From Capitulum mitella (lineage: Eukaryota > Arthropoda > Thecostraca > Pollicipedomorpha > Pollicipedidae), in contig CP099848.1 of the NCBI GenBank assembly GCA_030062745.1, forward strand, positions 3,253,501-3,317,500: 64,000 bases of DNA. The letters run 5' to 3'. Shown here piece by piece: positions 1 through 23,516 of this stretch; within the stretch, counting starts at the first letter, position 1, and every line of letters starts with the position of its first letter. Position numbers and translations under genes: made by a program. Under the pieces are notes generated by a model that had not been told where the DNA came from, did not search any database, and saw only the letters and a program-made list of their open reading frames with translations.

Positions 1-9921
<9,921 letters not shown>

Positions 9922-11572
9922 GGTCTGAAATAAAGCATCACATTTTTAGTGCTGTAAGCACAATGTAGGGACTCAGCCAGCAAAAAATATGTAAAAAACA
10001 TTTGGCAATGATCAGCAAAGCTGAAAAACAAATATGGACATGTTCTACTGGTAAAAGGGCTAAAAATTGCTGTCACAAGATGTAAGTTATATGACAACAG
10101 TAAGTCATTTCCATTTGCTTGTTTGCTGCATTCACTGGCACATTGTTAGATTACTCATATTCTCTATATTCAATGAAAGTAATTTCAATAGTAAGTACTT
10201 CAATGCGAATCATGATTATGAAAGGGCAATACTGATGGCATAAGGATGGGTATTTGTCGAGTTACATATCTACACATTCAAATGTAGTCCAAAAGAACCC
10301 ACCTTTTCCGCTCAGGCGCTGACAAAGTTCAACGGTAAATGTTTCTTTACCGAAGCTTCTCAATGGCTCACGCAATCACCCACGTTCGACAATGAGCAGC
10401 TGGGGCATGATCGGCACGGAAAGATGCAGAGACCATAAGCAGTGGTCAATGAATCGGTTGACAAAGAGTCAGAAACTTCGGCGCACCACCCCTCGACCCA
10501 CGAAGACAACAAACTGCCTCAGTAACCGTGCACGCGATCGACCTTTTAAATTCAAATGGAGCGGTCAACGCCAAGGTTTGGCTGATGTCATTTGTTCGTT
10601 AAAACACAGCTAAAATCAAAATGCGTTAAAGCAAAGACTTTTACTTCAAGTTACAGTCGAACTTTATTTTTGCATAACTATAAGAGCATTGGTTCAAATT
10701 TCACGTTAAACTCACAAAAAATGCCGAAAATTACCAAAATTATTCCTTTAATTTAATATGAAGTGACAATGAGAAAACGAAAAAAGCTGCTCACTAATAG
10801 ACTGGTAGTCAGCTTTTTCCATGAAGCATCTTCAACCTGATGCAAAAAATTTTTTTAGTAGTTTGCTCCCCCGGTCTGATATCTGTTCCTAAAGATTAGA
10901 CATGGGATTAACAGTCTATCTAATAGTAAATCTATTTGTTGCAGTCCAGCATTGGTCGTAAAAAGAATAACTTGAGGCATACTAAAAAGATACGTTTCTT
11001 GTATTACAAGCATGGGCAAAAAATGGGAACATTTTTCGTATACCGTAATTTTAAGTATCTGAGTCGAATTTCCTACCATAATCATTATGTTCTCTTAGAT
11101 GTGTTATTTCTTTGCCTTTCTATGTGACGACGAAATGAAAAAAAACGCGCAGTTTGAATTCCAAAGCTATTTTCATATGTTCCCTCTATAGTCTTTATAT
11201 CAATGGTTTTTCTATCGAATTTGATAAGGTTTTGAGGAAGTTTCACATAATTCTTTCTTTCATAACAAATTTTGGTGGATGTATTATAACCTAATTGTTA
11301 TTACAGCGCATTTGAGACAAAAATAAAATCACGCCAGGCAAGCGCGCAATCTTTCCAACGATTGTGTCAAAGGCGTATAAGATAGCTAAGTCCGCCTAGA
11401 ACGGTGCATGAGATTTCCGAGGGCCTTTCATAATGTCCAGATTTCCCTACGGTCATTCTGCTGGTCTGTGCTGACAAAAGGAAAACATTTATTGGATGAA
11501 AGGGTAAACTTTACATTATCTGGAAGGCTGAATTCAGTACATCATGGACTATTGTAAATAGGGGAATACATA
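9922..11572. promoter_or_regulatory. Divergent intergenic region between ASPM and ANAPC2
   Basis: The presumed start codons of ASPM (9921, minus) and ANAPC2 (11573, plus, tentative) face away from each other across about 1.65 kb. Both proteins act in mitosis, so shared promoter control is possible. I found no convincing TATA box or named motif; the DNA is AT-rich with a somewhat GC-richer patch at 10300-10600. Confidence 0.4.
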
Positions 11573-11585
11573 ATGGAAATGGAAG
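11573..11585 (+). CDS. ANAPC2: Tentative ANAPC2 first exon (4 codons + 1 nt)
   Basis: The sequence ATGGAAATGGAAG is followed by GTAAGG, a good donor, and leaves one base. The main exon, if it starts at 12736 after the acceptor TATGTTTCAG, supplies two bases (CA) before an open frame, so the join is in phase and reads MEMEASPPPEP. The exon is very short and the match may be chance. It is offered because the main exon has no in-frame ATG near its start and a TAG at 12678-12680 closes the frame upstream. Confidence 0.3.
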
Positions 11586-12735
11586 GTAAGGATGTATTGC
11601 ATTTGTTGCAAAATTTTGTTCAGTTATCCTGATTTCAAAAATGCAGCAAGTTTTGCTATTGTGACCTGCTCAAGAGTTTTCCAAGGGAGCAGTTTGGCCC
11701 CAAGGGGCTTATCCCAAATACCTATCATGCCATTTATAATGTTGGCTCCTTGCAGTATTACATTTTCATTCAAGAAGAGCTTGATCCCAGAAACATTCCT
11801 GTGTACCAGTGTGTTGTAGTAGGATTGTAATTTAAGATGGAGAACATGGAGTTGTGCATGAAAACTTAAATATTGTGCAAATGTCCTGGTGATGTGCAAA
11901 GGTTTTCTGGTCTCTGTTCTCATAAGTAGCATTGTTTATTGAGCTAGCTGACACTGCTACATTCCTAAAGTTTATGTCTATACACCCCAGCCTAGACTAC
12001 AGGCTTTGGCAGATAATGATAACATTTTATTGACACATTGTGGATTGTAATTACAGGTTGTTGCTCACAATGTCTGGAAAGATCATGTGTAAGGGGAATA
12101 CATTGGTTAGCCAGAAGAACACAAAGTATTAGCTCATGATCTAGAGGTCCTTGCTTATCTCTGTGCACATTTTGCTCTTTGGTACTCAATCCCATGTTGC
12201 AGCCACATTTAGTGGGGTTCAAAAATGACTAACCATTGTTAAAAATGGTAGAGGCTTTTCATTGCTCTGTATCAGTCCCTGAAGTTAGTAAATCCCTTGT
12301 ATTTCCTCATTGTTACTAATTTTGGTTTGGAGCATTGTTCTACAGTTAATGCTTTTAGTTTTGCTTCCTCCTTGTCCATGTTGAGACATAACATAGCCAT
12401 TCATTTTTGTTTCTCTGCATGAAAGGTACAGGTATTCAGGAATATATCTGTCATGCCATGTGCAGTACATGTAATACTTGAGGGATCAAACTCATAGCAA
12501 AGATTATACTTTGACTGTATTTAAAGGAAAGTGAGGAACTGTGGTCAGTGATTGAGTAGATGCAGTGAATAGAATAGTGATATAAATATAATATATATAT
12601 AATATAAATATAAATAGAACAGTGAAAGGCAGTTGATCGCATCAGCAATGGAAAGTGTCCCAGTCACACACATTATGTAGTCCACCACCAGAGCTGGCAT
12701 ACCATGTTTCAAGGCAAGTCTGCAATATGTTTCAG
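11586..12735. other. Region upstream of the ANAPC2 main exon, nothing else seen
   Basis: AT-rich DNA with short TATA-type runs near 12580-12615. It has in-frame stops relative to ANAPC2, including TAG at 12678. No other exon, RNA gene or repeat was recognised. Confidence 0.5.
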
Positions 12736-15038
12736 CATCGCCACCACCAGAGCCGTGCCCGCCGGAGCCATGCCTGTTCCAGCTGGTCCAGGTGGCATAC
12801 CTCTCGGCGGCAGATGGCCCGGCACCGGCGGAGCAGGAGGCCGCAGTCAGCCAGGTGGAGGCTGCCTGTGCTGCTGAGCCCGGCCGGCTCGAGTTCGTGC
12901 AGGCGGCCGTGACGCACCTGCTGCGCCGCCAGCTGCTGGTGCGGCACGCACCGGCCTTCTGGCGCCGCCTGCTGGCCGGCGAGGTGGCCGCCGCTGTGGA
13001 CGAGCTGTACGAGCTCGTCAGCCGGCGCGCAGCCGCGCTGGCCCGGCTGCAAGCGCTGTGCGAGCGGCTGGGCGCGCCGCTGCTCTGCCGCGGCCAGGGC
13101 GTGGCCGATCTGGCCGCGCTGCAGCTGCGCCTCCTGGAGAGTGCGCTGTTCGCTCGGCTGGCGCCCGGCTTCGACGCGGCCGTGCGCCGCTTCTACGAGC
13201 GCGCCGCGGCCGCGTGCGGGCCGGCCGACGGCGGCGAGGCGGCGGCGTGCGACGTCTGCGGCGCGGCGCCGTGCGACTGCGCGCCGGAGGAGGCGCGCCG
13301 CGTCAGCCGGCGGCTGGCCGAGCTGCGTCTGCTCGGCCCGCTGGCCGGCGGCGTCATCGCCGACCTAGTCTGCCGCCAGATGGCCGAGCGCGTGGACGCC
13401 GTGTGCCGGGCGGGCTTCGCGCAGAGCGCCGCCTGCCGGCTGGAGGGCTGGTGCGACGAGCAGCTGCGCGACTGGCGCCGGCTGGTCGGCGAGGAGGCCG
13501 GACTGGAGGCGGTCCGGCAGCGCGCCGTCGCCTACATGTACGAGGCGTACGCGCGCCGCCGCATCGACCAGCTGTTCGACATGATCGTCGACTTCCCCGA
13601 CTCGCAGCCGGCGCTGGAGGACCTGCGCGCGTGCCTGCAGCGGACGGCGCTGCGCTCCGAGCTAGTCAGCTCACTGCGCCGCGCCGTGGCCACGCGGCTG
13701 CTGCACCCGGCCGCCAACACGGAGGACATCCTGTCGGCGTACGTGTCGGCGGTGCGCGCGCTCCGCCTGCTCGAGCCGGCCGGCGTGCTGGTGGACCTGG
13801 TCGGCGAGCCGATCCGGCAGTACCTGCGCGGCCGCGAGGACACGGTGCGCTGCATCGTCGCCTCGCTGACCGAGGACGGCGGCGGCCCGCTGGCCGAGGA
13901 GCTGGTGCGCGGCGAGCCGACGGTGGCGCCGCCCGACGGCGACATGCACGACTGGCAGAACTGGACGCCGTACCCGCGCGACGCGCCGCCGGCGCGCGAC
14001 GCCGCCGTCTCGCCGCAGGCCGACATCATCTCCATGCTGGTCAACATCTACGGCAGCAAGAACACGTTCGTCAAGGAGTACCGCAAGCTGCTGGCCGACC
14101 GCATCCTGCGGCAGACCACCTACGACCTGGACCGGGAGCTGAAGTACCTGGAGCTGCTGAAGCGGCGCTTCGGCGACTCGGAGCTGCACGAGTGCGACGT
14201 CATGCTCAAGGACCTCTTCAACTCGCACCGCATCAACTGGCACGTGCATTCGGAGGAGAGCCGGCGGCTGCGGCGGCCGGCGGAGGCGGCCGCCGCGTCA
14301 CCCGGCCCGGCCACCCCCGCCGCGGTCGCCGCCGCCGGCGACGCGTTCCCTGTGCACGCGCTGATCCTGTCGGCGCAGTTCTGGCCCGACTTCAAGGAGG
14401 AGACGCTGGCGCTGCCGGCCGAGTACGAACGTTGCCTGGACGAGTACACGCGCGAGTACCAGGCGCTCAAGGGCAACCGCACCCTCTGCTGGAAGCGGCA
14501 CCTGGGCACGGTGGAGCTGAGCGTGGAGCTGTCCGGGCGCACGCTCGAGCTGAGCGTGACGCCCGTGCACGCCGTCATCCTGCACCACTTCCAGGCGCGG
14601 CCCTGCTGGACGGCCGCCGAGCTCAGTCACGCCATGCGCGTGCCCGTGTCGGCGCTGCGCCGCAAGGTGGCCTTCTGGCTGTCGCAGGGCGTGCTGCTCG
14701 AGCCGTCGGCCGACGTGTACCGGCTGAATGAAGGCGGCGAGGCGGCGGCGGCTGGCGGCGGCGAAGCGGCGCTGCTCGAGGACGACACCGACTCGCCGAT
14801 GACGTCCACCGAGGACCAGAAGGAGCGCGACCTCGAGGTCTTCTGGAACTACATCGTCGGCATGCTGACTAACCTGGCGTCGCTGCCGCTGGACCGCATC
14901 CAGGCGATGCTGCGGCTGTTCGCCATGGACGGCGCCGAGGAGTGCTCGACGCACGAGCTGCGCGCCTTCCTCGACAAGAAGGTTAAGCAGCACAAGCTGC
15001 TCTTCAGCGGCGGACTGTACCGGCTTCCCAAAACCTGA
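12736..15038 (+). CDS. ANAPC2: Anaphase-promoting complex subunit 2, main coding exon
   Basis: ANAPC2 is the cullin-like scaffold of the APC/C ubiquitin ligase; it binds the RING subunit APC11 and drives cyclin and securin destruction. This 766-codon open frame follows human APC2 nearly end to end. It shows helical N-terminal repeats, a C-x2-C-x4-C-x-C cluster (13248-13280) matching the zinc-binding module of vertebrate APC2, RIDQLFDMIVDFPDSQPALE, the cullin-homology core (IISMLVNIYGSKNTFVKEY), ILSAQFWPDF, and the C-terminal winged helix that ends YRLPKT then TGA at 15036. Human APC2 is 822 residues and multi-exonic, whereas here almost everything sits in one exon. The exon start is set by the acceptor TTTCAG|CATCG; an alternative is GGTCCAG|GTGGC at 12792. 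Confidence 0.95.
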
Positions 15039-16756
15039 CCGGCGAGAACTCTTGGATGGATGTGCGCCCCCTGCGCAGACGCGGTCGGCCCGGCAAGGCT
15101 GGCGCGTGCGGTCATTGGCGAACGCTGGTTCGTTACTTTAACCATTGTTCGCCTGGCGTTAGCGATTTGTTACTGCCGCTCGGGATTTGCTGTTTAGGAC
15201 TGGCTGTTATGGACCCGTTTCCCATTGTTCTCCGCTCGATATCCGAGCAATGAGGATGGACGACTGTGCGCGGTGCCTGGCGATGCGCTGCGTATTTTTG
15301 CACCGCGGTCGGGGTCGTTGGTCGCCACTGCCGCGTGACGTCGGAAATCCATCGTTTATTTCAGTCTGGCCGCGGTATGCGCTCCAGTCATTTCTTTCAT
15401 TACGACTCGAACGTAATCGGTTTTCTCTTTATTGGCGCCAGCTTGTAGGAAGCTGTCAAAAATAAGAGTACATGCTCTCGCAAGTCTTTTCCGACCCGTC
15501 TTATGGATATGGCATCACAGATATTGGTCATTGTCGAGTGCGAATTGTTTTTACCCGCATTCACGTTGCGCCAGTTGCATCAACGAATAGCCATTAAGTT
15601 ACGATGTTCGGAGCATCCAGGTCATGTCGATGGTCATGACTCCATCCTTCACACGTTGCCCCTTGCCAGAGCCCCGAACGTTCCACGAATCTCATGCTGT
15701 ACATCAGTTGGCTTCTGCTCTGTTTTATCTCCAGGCTGGAACGCATGCGGGTTTTTCTGATGGAGGCTCAGAGGTGGAAGACTGATGAAATGTGTAACAG
15801 GCCGGCTCTCCTCCGGCCATACTTTCTCCCTGGTTATCTGTTGGCTGTCTTCCGTAGGAGAGGGACCGGGCTCGTTCCCCACGTTGGATGCACCTTTGTC
15901 ACGTGTTTTTTTCAGTATCATTCCCTGTTGCCGTCAACGTACCACTTAATGGGTTGACGACCTTCCCCCCCCTCCTGCCTCAGCCTATGTCGGAAACAAG
16001 AATCCCGGCTTGGCCATACAATACATGCAAAAGATGTGGGAGGGGCAGCGACCTTTTTCGCATAAAGTACAATATAAAAAGGAGATGGCCTTGAGGCCCC
16101 GATACTTCCCCCCCCCCTTCTTACGCTTATGCCGTGAAGCTGAAATGCACTCTGGCAGTCCATTAAACCTGAGATTAGATCAGACATTTTCCGGGTCATT
16201 TTCTGAAAATCCATTTACAAAATCATTGTCATCCATCGCGCATGATTTCAAGCTTCCGTAACATCATTTTTAATGATTAAACGCCATCTGGTGGAGCATT
16301 GAAACTTCCGTAGATGGCAGCCGGTATTTCGGCCTCGGGCTTGCTTGATGTTCTGATTTTCTTTTCATAACTCTAACTTAGTTTTTTCACCCCCATTTTT
16401 CTCGTTCCCAGCATCCCGTTTCGCGAAGCAATGAACAGAAATCCTTCCTGAACAGAAAATCATTTTGAGTTTCCACGTCTGTGTACGACCTAGTAGGGGA
16501 ACTTCTAGAAAGAAGAAGAGAAGTACGTACTGCGCATGAAGGGTGATGACATTCAACAGCTGAACGCCTTCGCTACTAAGCGTACGTGTCAACCATCAAC
16601 AAACAGTCGCGTTCAGTTCCGTTGGTGTTCTGGAAATCGTTCGACACGAAGAGAGGTGCCTGTGACGCATCGTCTCCTGAGCTACTTTGCCTAGATCTGT
16701 GCTGCATAGCTGATCGCCAGTGCATCTTGGGAAGAAGGCAACAACAGTCGAAGAAA
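15039..16756. other. ANAPC2 3' UTR / intergenic spacer / TMBIM6 5' region
   Basis: No coding exon is recognisable. The first few hundred bases are probably ANAPC2 3' UTR and the last part TMBIM6 promoter and 5' UTR. No clear AATAAA follows the ANAPC2 stop within 500 bp, and no TATA box is evident before 16757. Confidence 0.5.
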
Positions 16757-16797
16757 ATGAATCCCGATCGGTTTATCCGAGGGTTGTCTGGGCATCT
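16757..16797 (+). CDS. TMBIM6: TMBIM6 exon 1 (initiator exon)
   Basis: The sequence encodes MNPDRFIRGLSGH plus two bases of a Leu codon, and ends at CATCT|GTAAGT. The split codon is completed by the first C of exon 2, giving LSGHLEPSVRTHLKNVY. This parallels human FSHITPSTQQHLKKVY and the arthropod pattern RFxxFMxGLGDRYEPYVREHL, as I recall them. The next intron is 3956 bp (16798-20753). The ATG context (GAAAATGA) is acceptable. Confidence 0.88.
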
Positions 16798-19700
16798 GTA
16801 AGTGCGGCATTTTACTTTTGCCTATTGGCTTTTTCGTGGGCATCGCCATTTCTGTATTGGATGTATGTGTTAGGAATGTCTGCCATCATCACAAGATTAT
16901 TTTATTTGGGCGTGTGGTTAAAGCCTCACAACACAAAATGTTGGCAGCAGGAGAGTTGTAACTGGTTGCAGTAACCATTGTGATGCACCGAATATCCAGA
17001 CTGCAGAGCTTGGTATGTGCTCACCTAAAGTAAGCTGTAGTAGTCAGGAATGCGTGCCTGGTGTGTGCCTGGACCAGTTTATTACATGTCAGGCAGACAG
17101 GCTACTAGAGCATTTTGCTCCCACAAAAATCTGGTTGTTTCTCTTCAGTTGTGGACATTAGACTCAACATTAAAATCTGCCCCAGGGAATCTTTATAAGT
17201 TGGAAAGTTCACTTCTGTGCCAAAAGAAATCTTAAGATTACTTAAGCAGCATCAACTTCAGTAAATGTGTAAGTTGATATCACGTTTCCGCATTATTTGC
17301 TTGGCAATGTGATTGTTTTTTCTCCTCCAGTGACTGCAGTTTCATTTTTTCCAAGCAGTCTTTAGCAGTGGCACCAGCCACATGTACCTGAACATGGGGG
17401 TGCATGCCAAAACCACTCAGTGCACACCCAAAGAGAAGTGCCTGAGCTGGCATGAAGTGTCTGTTGCACATCAGTGAGATCTTGTCAAAATGTGCCACAG
17501 TTTGTAGTCTGGCTGTATATCCCTGCACTTATTGTGACATGTAGTCTTGTGGCATCTTAGCACCTGCACATTTTGAAACATGAAGGTGAATGTAAAACAA
17601 CAGATTTTATTGTGTTATTCCATAATGGCTACATATGTTATTGCCTCTTGATGGACCATCTACATTTTGGAATGGTATTATGCATCATTGTATATAAGTA
17701 TTTGCTTAAACATTTTATAAAAACTGTGATTAGTTTGCTGGAAAATAGGTATTTGGTAAAAGCAGGTAAATAGAATTGCAGACAGAAGAAAAATATATGT
17801 TGTTGGTGTCAAACAACAGGTGGTCTAGTTTTCAAAAGAAGAGCTTTCACTCTTTTTGCATGTATGAAATACATTCAATCATCTGCTGATGGAGAAGTGG
17901 TGCCAATTTAGGCATTTTTGCCATTGCATGCATGCAGTTTCTAAATGATTGTTTTATACATGTCTGGAAATGCATCCATGAAATACTGGAGAATTTTGCC
18001 TAATTAATGAACAGTTGATATTAATCATCTGAAAAAGTGACTGATTAGAGTACAAACCATTTTTGTCAAACCTACACCAATGCGTCATCCCTTGTGATCT
18101 TGAAATGACTGCATCATAAACAGTTCTGCTCTGTTTGTGTTTATCATGCCATTTGTGGACTTGTATAAGTCAAAACTGTAGTTTAGGCCAGAGATGCCAA
18201 AATGTGTATCAGTGCATGAGGGGTCAACAATGGGCAATGGACAAACAAGATTTCTTTGGAACCAGTCATGGTGTGTGATGTAGGTTGTGGTGAAAATATC
18301 CCTCCTTCCAGTGCTATGCAATGTTCTGTGAAAATGTGAAAAGTGATTGAAATTGATTGGAAGTGTAGCTAAGAGATGCTGGACCTGCAGTGGATGCCAC
18401 CAGCATGCTCATTCACTCTGAGTTTTAAACTTGAAAGGGTTACATTGTTGCATGGGATTGGTAATCAGCCATTGTAAGGCATAGTTGTGTGCAAAACTCT
18501 TTGAAAGTGTCTTTTTTGGAATTGTTATGTTAAATGGCCCAGGAAACATGCATAACATGCACCTAGTGCAGACTTCAAATTTGACTTTGTCAGTGACCTT
18601 GCTTTTGATGACCCCATGCTGAGTAACATGTTGAATATGATGCCAAGCTATCTGAGACATATTATGGAGAAATCAGTTTTGGTTTGTTTTTTGTTGTGAC
18701 TGGGGAACTCTAGGGAGGATCTTCACTTTGTGATTAGACCTGACCTGAGGCATTATGGGTGGCACCAAAGTAAAAAAATAAATATTTGTATCTGGGCTGC
18801 ATTGCCTTGTAGTACCATTTTCATTGGGAAAATCAGGCAGATTGTTCTAGAAACAGATTGGGCCATTATCATTACTCACCATCCAACTGAAATTATGGTT
18901 TCACTGGATGTTGGAAGTCCTTTTCACCTACATTCCAGAAGACAGCAGTAAACTTCAGAGAGTAGCAGAACTACACCAGTACTCATATCTCCCACATTTG
19001 AACCACAACTGGGTGATTCTGGAAAAACTCCTGCAGACCTGCATGGCAGATGCACTGTGTGGACAACCAGAGAAAAAGCTTTTGTGCTGCAGGACAGACA
19101 TTGCTTGTACTTTGCTGATGTCTGGAACAAAGTCCTGTGGGAAGCTGAGTTGCAATGTAGCATCTGCTGCAGTTACATCCACGACGTCTTTGACGACGTC
19201 CTGCACCTTAACCATCGTTAGAGACTGAGATCGGCGATCCAGCAGCGTTCGGCCTTGTGGAAGAAGCATGTAGTGGTGGAAAGTGGTACCCAGAGCAACA
19301 CGTGAACATCACAGTCTGCTGCAAGTCCTCATACACCGGACAATGCACGAAGACTTTCAGTGAGCGTCGGGAGTTGTATATGACCATAGTGGTATGGGCC
19401 TTCATCAAACATGCAGTCTGAATACTGCCCTATTTGGGAAAGTGTGCATGCAAAGTTCCTCGTGGTTAAGCAAGTGCACAACAACTGATATCAAACAAAT
19501 CAGACAGTGAGATGAAGCTTTGCCCGGACCACTCACCGAGATATCTGCATCCGATAACAAGAGCAGCATCACTGTTTTAACCATTGGTTAAAGAGCTCAC
19601 CTTATGAGATTGATAACGAGTTCTGCTGGTGGTCATGAATGACATATCGCCCGCGCGGGCCAAAACAGCCAACTGGGACATGTCTACCACAAGAATAAGA

Positions 19701-22700
19701 AATTGGTAAACATCATACAAAAAAGTCCGAGCACCGACGAGCATCACATAAAGCATGTTAGTGTCATGTATTGTTTTTCTTGTACTCGGGAGGATTGTAG
19801 ACTATTGGGAGAGCTACATTGATATAACAACCTCAATATTTTAAGAAAGTTGAATTTGCACACTTGAAGATTGGTGCGCCGAAAGATCATATGCGTGAAT
19901 GTCACAGAGAACTGACACAGGATAATCTTAATCAAAGCACAGTCATCATATCTAACACTGATAGAAACGGGCTTGTCATACTGGCAGCATTTGACGACGT
20001 GAGAACATCGTTCACTGAACAGATGAAATTTTGTATTGGATGGGAAATGTGGAAGTATGTTATATACGAAGGCTGTGGGGCGAAGATCTAAATCATTGTT
20101 GATACATGATTGTGCGCTCGCTCTGCTGGGTTTCTTTCGACGGTGCCTATCATCATTTCCGGCACTGTTACCTGTTTCAGTACTCATGTTGTCATCTTTG
20201 TTTCTGAGCAAAGAAAAAGTACTCCAGAGTGTGAAACGTAGCGAAAAGACATGCCCAGTTCCTGTAATTCAGTACATAAGTGAGTTGCCAAAGCTTAGAA
20301 ACTGGTCCGAAATATTTCGCAAAATGGAATAAAATTCGCAAAGGCAATATATACTGTTGTCTGCAACAGTATATATTGCCTGTTACACTGTTGTCTGCAA
20401 CGAAGAAGTTTGAAAGAAAACATCGTGCCAGCCATAAGCCTGTCACATTTAAACAGTCGTAGAAATCTGCGGGGATTCAGACATGCCATGTTTAAGAGGA
20501 CCCTTGACTTGCTGAACTGGACTGCTGGTTAATTTAAAACACTTGTTTGTTGATTATCCATGAGTTATTAATCACGACATTTCTGTGAAGTTGGCTACGC
20601 ATGCCTGTATTTCCCTGTCGAAATGGAATGGTAGCTATTCCAGATTTTGTGTAAGCAAGGCATTCGATGTAGCGGCCGATGGTCCCGGTCGCCCTCGTCG
20701 TGTCGTCGTCCCCGGCACCCGCTCCCCGCGTGACCGGCCGCCGCCGCCCGCAGCGAGCCCTCGGTGCGGACCCACCTGAAGAACGTCTACTCGGCGGTGA
20801 CGATATCGACGCTGCTGGCCGGCACTGGCAGCGCGGTCCACCTGTTCACCGGCCTGCTGTCCGGCGGCCTGCTGTCGGCGTTGGCCGCCATGGGCTTTAT
20901 GGCCACGCTGCTCTTCACGCCCGACGACGGCAAGAACACGCTGAAGCGGCTCGGCCTGCTGGCCGGCTTCTCCTTCTGCACAGGTGAGGTCACGGCGGCG
21001 GACGGAGGACGAGGACCAGGGTGCGTTTTGGTGTTGCGCTTGTTGGAAGTGGTCAGATGCTGGCCGTGTCTGGTCCACTGGGCTTGCTGCTCGTGCTTAA
21101 CTGGTGGTGGAACATTGCCAGGGTCATTCAAACTATTTATGTTAAGTCTATACGTCCCGCGTTGCGTTTTCATTATTGCATTGTTGTATTGCATCTAGTT
21201 ATGCCATTTTGTTGAAATTGCATCATATCCACATTTGCATACTGCATAAATGTGCCATTGCACTGTGTACCCGCTTATAAGGCGTGGGCACGTACTTCAT
21301 TGGAACTCCATTGCTATGGCATCAGAATGCCTATGTGGCATTAGTGGATGCCACTGGCATCCACTAGTGCCATAGTTGCCGAGCCCTAGAATACCAATGG
21401 TAACTCGCGTATCGGTCCGCGAGCGGTGGTCAGTGGCGATGTCCGGGCTGCCCTTACGGCGTTCACAGCGAGAATCAGTGTAAGCGCCAGCATTACCTGA
21501 CGCCGGATGCCGGCCTGAGCCTGGCGACGTGGGCTGCCGACGTGGGGTATTTGTCACGCCGGTCGTTGTCGGTCCGCTGACGGCGTCTGCTCCGGTCGCC
21601 GGGCTCTGCCCCGGTAACCCCCGCGAGAGTCCCGCCGAACTGACGCAACGGCGGCGGGAGGGGGGGGGGGGGTCCGCCGATAGGGACTGGACTGAACTCG
21701 GACCGTGAGGCTGTGGCTTAGCTAATTCGAACTGCATTTCCAGTCCGAGTTGGTCGTGACGTTTTGAGGATTACGGCACCGAACGGTTGTTTTTGATACG
21801 GCCTGGGGATCCGGGACATTATGAGCGGATGCGTCCGTTCTTAGCCTGGGCATGGGAGCCCGGAGGAAGGAGAAAGGACACTAGCAGATTGTAGCCCAAA
21901 GGATGCATGCTTTACCGTATGCCTGCTATCCTGATATTGAAACTCAGCAAAGTGTAAGGGGCGTGGGATGACGGCCCGAGGATACCAGGTTTCAGAATTT
22001 CGATTACTATCGGTCTGGTCTTTAGAATAATGCTTGGTCAAACGAAGTCTTAAAATTTGTGTAAATGGCAATACTGTGTTGTGGCTCTGGCTAGGTTTTC
22101 GGAGGTAAAATTTCTCTTCATTAAAATCAACATAGTGTGTAGAGAATGGGACCTTGGAAGCCTATAAAGGTCAAGTCATGCGAAGGTATTAAGTCTGTTA
22201 CTTCCCTGCAACGTGATAAGGTTGATGTTGGACTCCCTGGTTCCCAAACAAGTGGCTCTGCCGTTTTCTCGTTTAGTGTATGGCAGTGTAGAAAGGTGTT
22301 TCTCTGATGCCAGTTGCAGAATTGTCATGGTCGTTGTGTATTCCGTTTACATCTGCCGTGGCGGCGTGGCTGTGTGTGGCGTTTGCCAAGTCGTCTGTGA
22401 TACCACCCTGCGCTCCTCTCGTTTATCCACTGGCGGGGTGACCGAAACCGCCGGCCGGTGATCAGAGCCCACGTGTCCCGCAGTCGGCCCCCGTCTGAGC
22501 CCCGCGGCCGCCCCGCTGACGCCACGCTCGTGCCGCGCAGGTCTGGGTCTCGGCCCGCTGCTGGAGCTGTCGATCTACATCAACGCCTCGCTCATCCCGA
22601 CGGCGTTCATGATGACCAGCGCCGTGTTCATCAGCTTCACGCTGGCGGCGCTGTACACGCGCCGCGCCCAGTTCCTCTTCCTGGGCGGCATCCTCGGCTC

Positions 22701-23413
22701 CGGACTGTCGCTCATGCTCATGCTCTCGCTGGCCAACCTCTTCTTCAGATCGCGCATGGTCTTCCAGGTGAGAGGCGCGCCGGGGTGTGATCCGAATGTC
22801 GGGCGCTGACGAACGCGCTGCCAACGAGGGTCGTGAACTTTGTCTGAGCCCACCAGTTGACCGGATTTTTATTTTTTATACATTTTTTATTTTTGTTTTT
22901 GTCGTTTTTTGCTGATTTTGCGTTTTTATTTCGTTTCTTTTATTTATTTCTTCTTGTTCTTTTTTATATTTTTATTTCTTTTTTTATTTGCGCTACTTGT
23001 TTCTTCTCGTGAGAACGGATGACTGCTTGTGAGTAATGGAGACATGTTGGTAAATGCGACAGTGGTAGCGTTATCGTGCATGACTCGCCGCCTGACGTTT
23101 CCCGTGTCTGACGTCATCCACATCTGACGTCACCAATGTAACGTCACCGTGCGTCGACAGCTGGAGCTGTACGGAGGCCTGCTGCTGTTCTGCGGCTTCA
23201 TCCTGTACGACACTCAGCTGATCATCGAACGCCGCCGCAACGGCGACAAGGACTACGTCTGGCACGCGCTGATGCTGTTCGTCGACCTGGTCGACGTGTT
23301 CCGCCACATCCTCGTCATCCTGATGCAGAAGGAGGTGAGCGCGCTTTGATACTCGTGGAATCATGTTCGGCGAACCTGTTGTAATGGCAACTGCGTATAC
23401 GCGTTAGTATGTG

Positions 23414-23449
<36 letters not shown>

Positions 23450-23460
23450 CGTATATGTAT

Positions 23461-23516
<56 letters not shown>

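Noticed and set aside
13058..14731. 557-codon open frame overlapping ANAPC2 in another frame
   Set aside because: It is an Arg/Ala/Gly-rich shadow of the GC-rich ANAPC2 exon; ANAPC2 homology is unambiguous in its own frame.
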